Positions 54,651 to 64,000 of a stretch of DNA of 64,000 nucleotides are shown here, piece after piece (within the stretch, counting starts at the first letter, position 1; the number at the start of each line of letters is the position of its first letter). The notes under the pieces were generated by a model. The model saw only the letters and a list, made by a program, of their open reading frames with translations. It was not told where the DNA came from and did no database searches. The stretch is taken from contig NHZP01000003.1 in NCBI GenBank assembly GCA_003313425.1, positions 372,001 through 436,000 of the forward strand. Reading direction: 5' to 3'. Source of the stretch: Pseudopyrenochaeta lycopersici (lineage: Eukaryota; Ascomycota; Dothideomycetes; Pleosporales; Pseudopyrenochaetaceae). Position numbers and translations under genes: made by a program.

Positions 54651-57600
54651 ATGTCAACATCTGCGGAGAATGCCCATGCACAATGGCTTGAGCAGCTTGG
54701 TGCAATGCGAAAGGCGATTGCGGAGCTACAAATGCCTGTTGATACTGAACAGGCACCAGCCTATGGAGATGAGCTCGACTTCGATGATGAGAACTTCTCT
54801 GGAACCACCAGTGGCGACGATATCTGGGACATTAGTGCTGAGTACGAAGAAGAGTACAGCAGTGACTATCTCGATCAATACCCCGATGCCCGGGCTGGGG
54901 GCGAACCCTATGGCCAACAATGGCTGACAGACATGTGTGAAGATGTCGCGCGAAGAAGCTCTGGCTTGGATTCAGGCCCTTTGAGGGAGCAGGTGACTGC
55001 AATCTTAGCCAGCGATTGTAGCAGTAAGTGCATTTGAACAATTATCTTTTTGTTGGTGTGTAAGAGAGCGCTTTCTGACCCCAAGGAGACGAGGAACTGC
55101 AAATGATGCTGGCAGACATTGTAGGTTATGAAGAGCTCGACCTAGTGGCAGACCTCATTTCCCACCGAAAGGATATTACGCGGCCCATGCATGTACCAGC
55201 TGCAGCCCAAAACAACGGCATCATGGATCGCCTTCAGACCAAAGCCGAGCGGGAGGAAGCATTGCACAGGCAAGATTGGGAGCATAAGATTGCATCACTG
55301 GCTCCTGCAATGGACCGCAAAGGCCCACAATATCCTCACGTCTACCGCACACACGAAGCTGGAAATAAACTCTCCGCTTACGGAAAGAAGTATGCATTAC
55401 CACCAGGTACGAAACATCGTGATGACAACCTGTACGAAGAGTATGAGATTCCTGCGGCCCCCGTCGGGACTGTAAATGTAGGCCGGAGATTAGTGGGGAT
55501 CAAGGATCTAGACGGTCTCTGCCAACGTACCTTCAAGGGTTACAAATCTTTGAATCGTATGCAAAGCTTGGTATACTCAATTGCGTACAAAACGAGCGAA
55601 AACATGCTAATTTGCGCCCCTACGGGTGCCGGCAAAACCGATGCTGCGATGCTCACCATACTCAACACTATAGCGAAAAACGTTATACCGAACCCGATTG
55701 AGGAACCTGATGCTACCAACTTTACTGTTATGACGGAAGACTTCAAGATCATATATGTCGCACCAATGAAGGCGCTTGCTGCTGAGGTCACTGACAAGCT
55801 CGGAAAGCGACTGGCATGGTTGGGTATCAAAGCTCGTGAACTCACTGGCGACATGCATTTGACCAAGGCTGAGATTTTGGATACACAAATTATCGTCACT
55901 ACGCCAGAGAAGTGGGACGTTGTAACAAGAAAGAGCACGGGAGATACTGAGCTTGTGCAGAAAGTGCGTCTCCTAATCATCGATGAGGTGCATATGCTAC
56001 ATGATGAGAGAGGTGCAGTTCTGGAGAGCTTAGTGGCAAGAACTGAAAGACAAGTTGAAAGCACACAGTCCCTCATCCGAATCGTTGGACTTTCCGCCAC
56101 TCTCCCTAATTATGTCGACGTGGCTGACTTTCTTCGAGTAAACAAGATGGCTGGGTTGTTTTACTTCGATGCTTCGTTCCGCCCAGTTCCTCTCGAACAA
56201 CATTTTATTGGAGCAAAGGGAAAGCCGGGCACTGCCAAGTCTCGTGAGAACCTAGAAAAGGTAGCATTCGATAAGGTCGTGGAGATGCTCAAGCGCGGAC
56301 ACCAGATCATGGTATTTGTGCACTCCAGAAAGGACACGATCAAGACCGCTCGAAGGCTATATGACATGGCAATAGAAGAGCAATGCACGGATCTATTTGA
56401 TCCTACGGATCATCCACGGTACGAATCAGCAGTACGCGACATGAAACAATCAAAGGGACGAGAGCTTCGAGAACTCCTCGGCAAAGGCATGGGAACACAC
56501 CATGCAGGTATGCCACGTTCTGACAGGAATTTGATTGAACGGCTTTTCAGTGAAGGTGTTCTCAGAGTCCTTTGCTGCACAGCGACACTGGCATGGGGGG
56601 TCAACTTGCCCGCTGCCGCGGTACTCATCAAGGGCACACAAGTGTACAATGCACAGGAAGGCAGATTTACCGACTTGGGTATTCTCGACGTACTACAAAT
56701 CTTTGGCCGTGCCGGTCGACCTCAGTTCCAAGACACCGGTATCGGATTCATTTGTACAACGCACGATAGGCTGGACCATTACATGCGAGCTGTAACCGAG
56801 CAGCAGCCCATCGAGTCCAGATTTTCAGCGAAGCTCGTGGATAATCTCAATGCTGAGATCTCTCTGGGGACAGTAACCACAGTTTCAGAAGCTGTACAAT
56901 GGCTCGGATACTCTTACCTTTTCGTACGCATGCAAAAGAGCCCTCTGATGTACGGCATTGAATGGGTAGAAATAAGAGACGACCCGCAGCTCGTTCAGAG
57001 ACGACGTAAGCTAATCATCGATGCGGCTCGGATTTTGCAGAAGAGTCAAATGATTATCTTTAACGAGAGTACAGAGGATCTGCGAGCAAAGGACGTTGGT
57101 CGAATCGCCAGCCAATTCTACGTCCAGCAGTCAAGTATCGAGATCTTCAATGCTATGATGCGACCTCGGAGCACTGATGCTGATGCTTTGGCTATGGTCA
57201 GCATGAGTGGCGAGTTCGATCAGATACAGTCGCGTGACACTGAAGAGAAGGAGCTTTCAGCACTGAAGGAAGAAGGCTATGTTATCACCGAGGTCAAGGG
57301 TGGTTATGCTACTTCCTCCGGCAAAACAAATTATCTTCTTCAAGCCCATATCTCTAGAGCGAGACTAGAAGACTTCACGCTCGTTTCAGATACCAACTAC
57401 ATCACGCAGAATGCCGCACGTATTGCACGGGCATTGTTCATGATAGCCCTTAATCGGCGCTGGGGTTATCAATGTCTCGTACTTCTGAGCCTCTGTCAGT
57501 CAATCGAACATCGCTGCTGGCCCATAGAACACCCATTGCACCAATTTGATCTCCCTCAGCCAGTTCTACGGCTGCTGGACCAAAGGTTTCCCTCCATAGA

Positions 57601-60600
57601 GACTCTGCGGGACATGGACTCCTCGGAGATCGGAGATGTGGTGCATAACAAGAAAATGGGAGGCGTGATCTCAAAGCTCTTGAACAACTTCCCCACATTG
57701 AATATTGAATCTGAGATTGCGCCACTTAACCGAGATGTGCTCCGTATCCATTTGTGGCTCACGCCGGAATTCACGTGGAATGATCGCCATCACGGAACAT
57801 CTGAGTCCTTTTGGATATGGGTGGAGAACTCGGAGACCTCGGAGATCTATCACCATGAATACTTTATACTATCCAGAAAGAAACTCTTTGACGATCATGA
57901 ACTCAACTTCACGATACCACTCTCGGATCCATTGCCGACACAAGTCTACGTTCGCGCTGTGTCCGATCGCTGGTTAGGTGCAGAAACAGTGCACCCAATT
58001 TCTTTTCAGCACCTCATCCGGCCAGATACTGAGAGTATCTATACTGATCTTCTTGACCTACAGCCATTGCCAATTTCTGTGCTGAAGAACCCGCTATTGG
58101 AAGAGGTATATGCCCAACGCTTTCAGTATTTTAATCCCATGCAATCACAGATTTTCCACTGCCTTTATTACACGCCAGCCAACGTCCTCTTGGGATCGCC
58201 CACAGGTAGTGGCAAGACAGTGGCCGCTGAGCTTGCCATGTGGTGGGCTTTCCGTGAGAAACCAGGGTCAAAGGTCGTCTACATCGCCCCTATGAAGGCA
58301 CTTGTCCGAGAGCGAGTTCAAGACTGGAGGAAACGCCTCGCTGGTCCAATGGGACTGAAGCTGGTCGAATTAACAGGTGACAACACGCCCGACACGCGCA
58401 CTATACGGGATGCTGATATCATCATTACTACTCCTGAGAAATGGGATGGTATCAGTCGGAGCTGGCAGACTCGTGGCTACGTTCGCCAAGTAAGCCTGGT
58501 CATCATCGACGAGATCCATCTTTTGGGTGGCGATCGTGGCCCCATTCTGGAGATCATCGTCTCACGAATGAATTATATTGCCTCTCAAAAGAAGGACGGC
58601 TCTATTCGCCTCCTAGGAATGTCGACTGCCTGTGCCAATGCGTCAGATCTAGGTAACTGGCTTGGTGTGAAAGAAGGCTTGTTCAACTTTCGGCATTCAG
58701 TTCGTCCAGTGCCATTAGAGATCTTCATTGATGGCTTCCCTGAACAGCGGGGGTTTTGTCCGCTAATGCAATCGATGAACAGACCAACATTCCTGGCGAT
58801 CAAGGCACACTCTCCGGAGAAGCCAGTCATCGTATTTGTAGCCTCGCGTCGACAGACACGTCTTACCGCACGCGATTTGATCAATTTCTGTGGTATGGAA
58901 GATAATCCCCGGCGCTTCCTCCACATGTCCGAGGATGATCTCGCGCTAAATCTTGACCGAGTCAAAGACGATGCGCTGCGAGAGGCATTAAGCTTTGGTA
59001 TTGGCCTCCACCATGCCGGCCTCGTCGAGACGGATCGCTCATTATCGGAGGAGCTATTCGCCAATAACAAGATCCAAATCCTTGTAGCCACCAGCACGCT
59101 TGCTTGGGGAGTGAATTTGCCAGCTCACCTCGTAGTTGTCAAGGGCACGCAATTCTTTGATGCGAAAACAGAAGGATACAAGGATATGGATCTTACAGAT
59201 GTGCTACAAATGCTGGGCCGTGCCGGACGCCCGCAGTTCGACTCCTCAGGCATTGCTCGTATCTTCACGCAAGATGCAAAGAAGGAGTTCTATAAACACT
59301 TCCTGCATACTGGATTCCCTGTCGAATCGTCACTTCACAAAGTTCTAGACAATCATTTGGGTGCTGAGATCTCCGCTGGTACCATCGCAACGAAGCAGGA
59401 TGCACTCGATTATCTGACGTGGACGTTCTTCTTCCGCCGCCTTCACAAGAACCCATCCTTCTACGGATTGGAGATTTCGTCTGAGGAGAACAACACAATG
59501 ATCGCGCAGACTATGGCCAACGACTACATGGTCGAACTTGTAGAGACATCACTCAGAGAACTTAATGAGTCGTCCTGCGCTATAGTCGAGCCCACCGGTG
59601 AAGTCGATTCTACGCCCCTAGGAAAGATAATGAGCTACTACTACCTAAGCCACAAGACGATTCGGTATTTGGTCAAGAACGTCAAGCGTAGCGCTACCTT
59701 CTTCGATGCTCTTTTCTGGATCTCACATGCAACTGAATATGATGAGCTCCCCGTCCGCCACAACGAAGATCTCATCAACAGTGAATTGTCGAAAGCCTTA
59801 CCTCTCAAAGCAGACGAATTCGGTCTACCGATGTGGGATCCACACGTTAAAACGTTCTTGCTCCTCCAGGCGCATTTCTCTCGCATTGATCTTCCGATCT
59901 CGGATTACGTTGGTGACTTGAACTCTGTCTTGGATCAGAGTATTCGTATCATACAAGCTTCTATTGATGTCCTTACCGAGTTGGGCTATCTTTCATCATG
60001 CGAAGTGATGATAACACTCTTACAGGCGATCAAGTCTGCTCGCTGGCCCACTGATGGTCCACTATCCATTTTCCCTGGTGTAGAGGTCGGAAGCGAGAAG
60101 AAGCGTCTCGAACATCCCAAAGCTAGCCCTACAAATCTTGTCGACACGACCTGCGCGCCTCCAGCGGCATTAGACAGGGCAGCAAGGTTTGCTGGAGTTA
60201 CGCCTACGGCTCTCAAGCTTTTCAAAGAAAGCGTAAACCGCCTGCCTGTTCTGAAGCTCGATATTGGCATCGTTAATGCTCTTTCTCTGACATTGAACAT
60301 CACTCGTCAGAATTCCGCAAGGACGCATGCTGGTGGCGTTCGCATCTTTGCGCCGCGATATCCCAAACCGCAATCTGAAAGTTTCTTCGTGATTCTTTCA
60401 TACTTAAAAACAGATGAGATTATCGTACTAAAGCGCGTTACATGGAGTGATGCTTCACGCGGTGGACGCGGGAATGCTAAAGGTGGACGCGATGACGGTG
60501 TTGGCACAAATGCAAGACTTCAAGCCTCGACGAAGATTTCACTACCACCGTTCGCACAGGGAAAAAAAATAGACATCACTGTGTTGAGTGATGCATATCC

Positions 60601-60691
60601 GGGAATGAAGTGGAAGGTTGATGGTGTAGAAGTGCCGGAGCCCCCGAGCGTGGACAATGATGGGAAGGGGAAGGAGAAAGGGAGGATATAG
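54651..60691 (+). CDS. SLH1: Slh1/ASCC3-type Ski2-like RNA helicase
   Basis: Two exons: 54651-55023 and 55086-60691, 1992 aa (yeast Slh1 is 1967). It has two tandem Ski2-like cassettes, each with helicase core, winged helix and Sec63 domain. Cassette 1: APTGAGKT (Walker A about 303-309), LLIIDEVHMLHDERG, GTHHAGMPRSDRNLIERLF, TATLAWGVNLPA, FGRAGRPQFQ. Cassette 2: GSPTGSGKT (about 1163-1169), VIIDEIHLLGGDRG, GIGLHHAGLVETDRSLSEEL, LGRAGRPQFD. Slh1 is the helicase of the ribosome-quality-control trigger complex that splits collided ribosomes; the paralogue Brr2 is spliceosomal. The acidic N-terminus without Brr2's plug features, and the length, favour Slh1. Both cassettes keep their catalytic motifs. 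Confidence 0.95.
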
Positions 60692-61627
60692 ACCCAGATT
60701 CCATACCGGGAAATGACGATGCCATCACATACCATCGAATGTATTAAGCATATTAGATTCAGTCCTGAGAATCTGTCAAGGAGCATGTAGTCGCGCTTCT
60801 CGTCCGCAGTACCTCTCTTGCGCCCTCACTTATCGCTTCATTTAAGCTGCAGCGCGTCTGCTAGCATACCCCTTTTCTCAATAATACGCCCAAACAGCCA
60901 TACACTTTCCAGCGTCTGTTGGTCTCTGGGACCCAGCAATCTCTCCCTTTGCAATAACACCCTTCTGGCTAAACATTCCGCCTCGGCCAACCTTCTCGTC
61001 CCCAAACCATCATGCTTCGACAGGATATGTGTCAAACTCCATGGCAGTAAGCTTCAGTCAAACGATCTTGGCAAAAGCAGCAAATTAATTTCGTTGATTG
61101 TCACTTGTGTATAATTATTTTCTTCTGTCATTGTTTTGACATTCTGGATGGTATGGTGTCCTTGGTGTTAAAACCCTGGGCGCTAGTTGCCCAGATCGCG
61201 TCATGTGTCATATATATGGTCATTCACGGGGACGTGTCATTGGTAATTGTGCCCGATCAACTACATCGTGACTTGTGAAAAGCGCTCTTTGCGATATTTC
61301 TTCGCATTGTCGTTCAATTTCATATCTTAAGTGGCGTCAGCTGCGGGCTTCAGCACCTACTTCACCAGTATAAACACCGAAATCCACGGTATCCGCACAC
61401 TTTTTTTGAGACATACATGTTGCGTTATGCCTGCTCTGTTATATGGCTGTTTGTCGACTTGGCCTGCAACCCATTACGTTCACCCATCTTTCCACCCCCC
61501 ACATGTTTTCCTGCACAGTTGCGAAGTTTGCGCAAAAGTTAGCCGTTTGCCAAAAGCGAGGAGTGGTTCCAAGCGCCCAGTGGATACAAGAGTTTTCCTC
61601 GCGAACCGGTACTCTCACCACTCCTGG
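60692..61627. other. Intergenic region containing a TPR relic
   Basis: 0.94 kb between the stops of SLH1 (plus) and the acidic-protein gene (minus). The only coding-like signal is the TPR fragment listed separately. The rest is AT-rich and shows nothing recognisable. Confidence 0.5.
60838..61035 (-). pseudogene. Kinesin-light-chain-type TPR fragment (gene relic)
   Basis: A 65-codon open stretch reads RLAEAECLARRVLLQRERLL, GPRDQQTLESVWLFGRIIEK and RGMLADALQL before a stop. This is the TPR pattern of kinesin-light-chain-like repeats (EA-E-L-RR-L-RE-LGP-H--TL-S---LA-----G---EA), common in the C-termini of fungal NACHT/NB-ARC receptors. Only about one and a half repeats survive, with no start codon, and an in-frame TGA lies eight codons upstream of the first TPR-like codons. 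I read it as the remnant of a larger TPR gene; a chance match is less likely but possible. Confidence 0.55.
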
Positions 61628-62689
61628 TCAATCGTCAGTGAAGACAATGAAGCTAGTCTCTTCGTCAAGCTCAGAATAGATATTGTTGTCGTCTCCGACA
61701 TCCGAACCTTCGTCATCTGATACAACGTCCTCCCAGTCACTGTCACCATCTTCCAGCTCAAGCTTTCCGTCAACGTCTTCAGTTTGCGGTGGCTCCTTCG
61801 CCCCTTGTGCTGGTTCTTCACCTCTCGAACCTTTAGCCAATGCATAGCGGAAGACGGCTATTTCAGTATAATCTTCCGAGTCTTCCGATATTGCGCCCTC
61901 ATCTTCGTCTTGTGGCTCGATGCTCGCATATTTACCGGGCTCGTATCGCGGTGACCGCTTCCAGTAGTAGGCTTGCGGTCGTCCAGGCAGGAAATCGGTG
62001 TCTTCTGCAAATCCGACCTTCTTCTCTTTCTCCAAACTGGATTTGACTGCTTGCCAACCGTTGCTCTCGAACCAATAAAGCTCTAACGCCTTGGTTGCCG
62101 TATTTGTTTCGCTGAGGCTTGTCCCTGGATGGCGAGCTGACCATTCGACCTCTTCATCTGCCATGCGCTCGAGATGAGATAGTTCCTTGAGCAAGCGTAT
62201 CTTCTCACGACACCATGCATTATATATGGTGTGTTGGTGTTCAGACGCTGTGAGTGTGCAAGATGGTGCTCGTCCGCCAGCTGCCACAAGGGCTTGCGAA
62301 AGAACCTTTACGTAATTAAGATGCACGTCAATGGTGCACACAGGGCATCGTGGCCGTACTTGGCCCGCTGTTGTGGGATGCATAGTGTGACGGCAAATTA
62401 CTGCCATGGGCAACTCGAGCTGCGAAGTGGAAGCATCAAGGTCTATGGAGGTGATATGGTCGGAAATATCCCCGAAGACGTCTGAAAAGTAGCCGGAATC
62501 TTGCCTCCTGCGCCACTGCTGAAAATCTTCATACTCTTCCGCCGTGGGGACGTAGCCTTGTTCAGCGGGCGTAAGGGATGTATAGAGTCGCTGCCATCGC
62601 GAATAGTGCTTTAACTCGCACAGAGGCAAAACGGCGCTTGCTGCTATCTCCTTTCGAGCACTGATTTCCGTGTTTGATGTGGCAGACAT
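61628..62689 (-). CDS. Acidic protein of unknown function, RING-like CxxC remnant
   Basis: Single exon, 353 aa from the ATG at 62689 (MSATSNTEISARKEIAASAV). The first 100 residues are mixed helical (WQRLYTSLTPAEQGYVPTAE). Around 95-120, MAVICRHTMHPTTAGQVRPR followed by CPVCTIDVHL holds a C-x-H and CPVC set, reminiscent of half a zinc finger/RING but incomplete. A helical middle (EKIRLLKELSHLERMADEEV) precedes a very acidic C-terminus (LELEDGDSDWEDVVSDDEGS). I do not recognise a family; conserved hypothetical proteins of this kind occur in filamentous ascomycetes. The intact frame with normal codon usage supports a real gene. Function is unknown. Confidence 0.78.
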   Translation of the reverse strand: MSATSNTEISARKEIAASAVLPLCELKHYSRWQRLYTSLTPAEQGYVPTAEEYEDFQQWRRRQDSGYFSDVFGDISDHITSIDLDASTSQLELPMAVICRHTMHPTTAGQVRPRCPVCTIDVHLNYVKVLSQALVAAGGRAPSCTLTASEHQHTIYNAWCREKIRLLKELSHLERMADEEVEWSARHPGTSLSETNTATKALELYWFESNGWQAVKSSLEKEKKVGFAEDTDFLPGRPQAYYWKRSPRYEPGKYASIEPQDEDEGAISEDSEDYTEIAVFRYALAKGSRGEEPAQGAKEPPQTEDVDGKLELEDGDSDWEDVVSDDEGSDVGDDNNIYSELDEETSFIVFTDD

Positions 62690-64000
62690 AGTGTTGTTGT
62701 GCTTTGCGCGTTGTGGAGCGCCGAGTAAGGGGCGGGTGCAGGAGTTGAGGCTCGAAGTCGTCCTTAGGTTTGTGACGCGTGCGTTGTTTTTGGTATGGGG
62801 CGAATAGGGTGCAGGAGTTCTGGTTGTGTTCTCATGTCCACACGTAGCAATAGTCCAAGTCGCGGCTGCGGACGTGGCTCAAAAGCGGTGGCCGGCGCTG
62901 ACAATGTGTCCCGGCTTTGCGACTTCTGGAAGGTTGGAATACCAGGAAAAGGCCATGACTTTGGTGCAAGTAGAATCCATTCCTCGTTCGTTGCTGCACG
63001 ATGCTCTTCACTATTACCCGAGCTCGGAAGTCGACGGCGCGGGGCAGAGATTCCTGTTATGGATCAGCCGTTCGCGTGTTTGCTCGCAGCTGGTATTACC
63101 GCCAGTGTCCCGTATGGTGTAGCCGGGTGTTCGTAGATTGTATGCGGCCAATTGTGCGAGCCGAGGGTTGAAGGGAAGACGCAGCTTGACGGGTGCGTCA
63201 TGAGTGCCCCTCGGCTGACTCACGGGAGTGGTGTGGCTGTGCGCCTCGGTATCAGGCCTCACAATCCCAGGTCAACCTCCTGTGTCCTCACCTTGCTGCC
63301 TGTCTCTATTTCGTGACCCTGGCCCACTGGATATCATTCACCAAAGCACTATTGCGCATCTTTCCGGTACGTCTGCTGCAAACGGGAGGGTTTCTAGATG
63401 CGGAAGCGTTCCGTCTCGGGATGATCAAAGCTTAGGGTCGTCAAGCTCACAAGCGCTCACTCGCCGTTCTTGACCTACTCCAAGTCGCTGGAGAGACTGC
63501 AACGCACGACAACTGCAGCGAGAACTTTGCGCCAGTTTTCCTGCGTCCCTTTGCGGATATGCACGAAAACGATGGTTTATGGGGAGTGCGGTTGCGAGGC
63601 TGTTCACCCCCTTCGCTATGCTTTTGCCAATACCCGGCCAGCCCCATTCAAAACCATCTCCTTCAACTTTCTTCGTGAATTCCCGCCACCTCATCCGCTC
63701 ACACTTCGCGCGCCCAACCTGGCGTGCACCTGCTGCGGCTGCGGCTGATGCTCGCTTTACGTATGAAAGTCAGCATCGGGCTATTATCACGCCGTAGGAT
63801 TGAGCTTTCGTCCATGCACTTCAAGGCCACCGACTGCAGCAATGAAGGGCGCACCCGCGTGCTATATCTGAGCCTGCCCATTGCTGTACGCAACACTTCC
63901 CGGAATCCCCTTTATCGTCGCAGAAGCTATTGTGCCAATCAACCAGCAGCCGGCTCAGGACTACTCACAAATTAAGCTGCATGTCAGCACCAATCTCCAT
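62690..64000. other. Right-end intergenic region, no firm gene
   Basis: 1.3 kb to the window edge. Several short overlapping frames exist, none with a recognised domain. A plus-strand frame is open from 63872 to the edge (LYATLPGIPFIVAEAIVPIN onward) without an ATG and could be an internal or second exon of a gene continuing beyond the window. This is too weak to call. Confidence 0.45.

Overview
The window is a gene-dense stretch of nuclear DNA from a filamentous ascomycete (Pezizomycotina, possibly Dothideomycetes; the class is an inference). The evidence is many short introns (about 45-130 nt) with GTRNGT donors and CTGAC/CTAAC-type branch sites, a HeLo-domain protein, a CFEM protein, a fungal Zn2Cys6 regulator, a monocarboxylate-type MFS carrier, and DASH (Dad4), Slh1, Atg15 and Tyr1 orthologues. 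It looks like ordinary core chromosome. I found no intact transposon, CRISPR array or convincing tRNA. Exon structures below were worked out by joining frames at splice sites and have not been checked against transcripts.

Layout. 0.3-4 kb: a HeLo-domain/pseudokinase gene (minus) and a calcineurin-like phosphoesterase. 4.1-6.8 kb: RPS14 (minus) and prephenate dehydrogenase TYR1 (plus) share a short divergent promoter. 6.8-8.2 kb: no gene seen. 8.2-9.2 kb: a CFEM GPI-type protein. 9.2-10.9 kb: no gene seen. 10.9-12 kb: RPL7, whose second intron carries a clear C/D box snoRNA. 12-14.9 kb: a long non-coding stretch ending in the pyrimidine-rich leader of a Pho85-type cyclin gene (14.9-16.3 kb). 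18-19.6 kb: a NAPE-PLD-like mitochondrial hydrolase, followed by a long TG microsatellite. 20-24.1 kb: ARP5, DAD4 and IES6 lie together; Arp5 and Ies6 are partners in one INO80 module. 24.9-25.6 kb: GOT1. 26.8-27.8 kb: an uncharacterised nuclear-type protein. 29-31.5 kb: DAHP synthase and NSE1. 33.4-36.1 kb: a rhodanese-PTP phosphatase. 36.8-41.4 kb: ATG15 and a VPS9-domain Rab5 GEF, divergent. 41.7-44.2 kb: a coiled-coil, possibly spindle-pole, protein. 45-52.1 kb: a Zn2Cys6 regulator, a BTB protein and an MFS carrier. 53.5-60.7 kb: YKT6 and SLH1, divergent. 60.8-62.7 kb: a TPR gene relic and an acidic protein of unknown function.

Functional themes are housekeeping: ribosomal proteins plus rRNA modification (RPS14, RPL7, snoRNA), translation quality control (SLH1), chromatin and chromosome maintenance (ARP5, IES6, DAD4, NSE1), membrane traffic and autophagy (GOT1, YKT6, VPS9 protein, ATG15), and aromatic amino-acid synthesis (DAHP synthase, TYR1). 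The least ordinary items are the HeLo-pseudokinase, whose architecture parallels animal MLKL, the snoRNA hosted by RPL7, and the ARP5-DAD4-IES6 arrangement.
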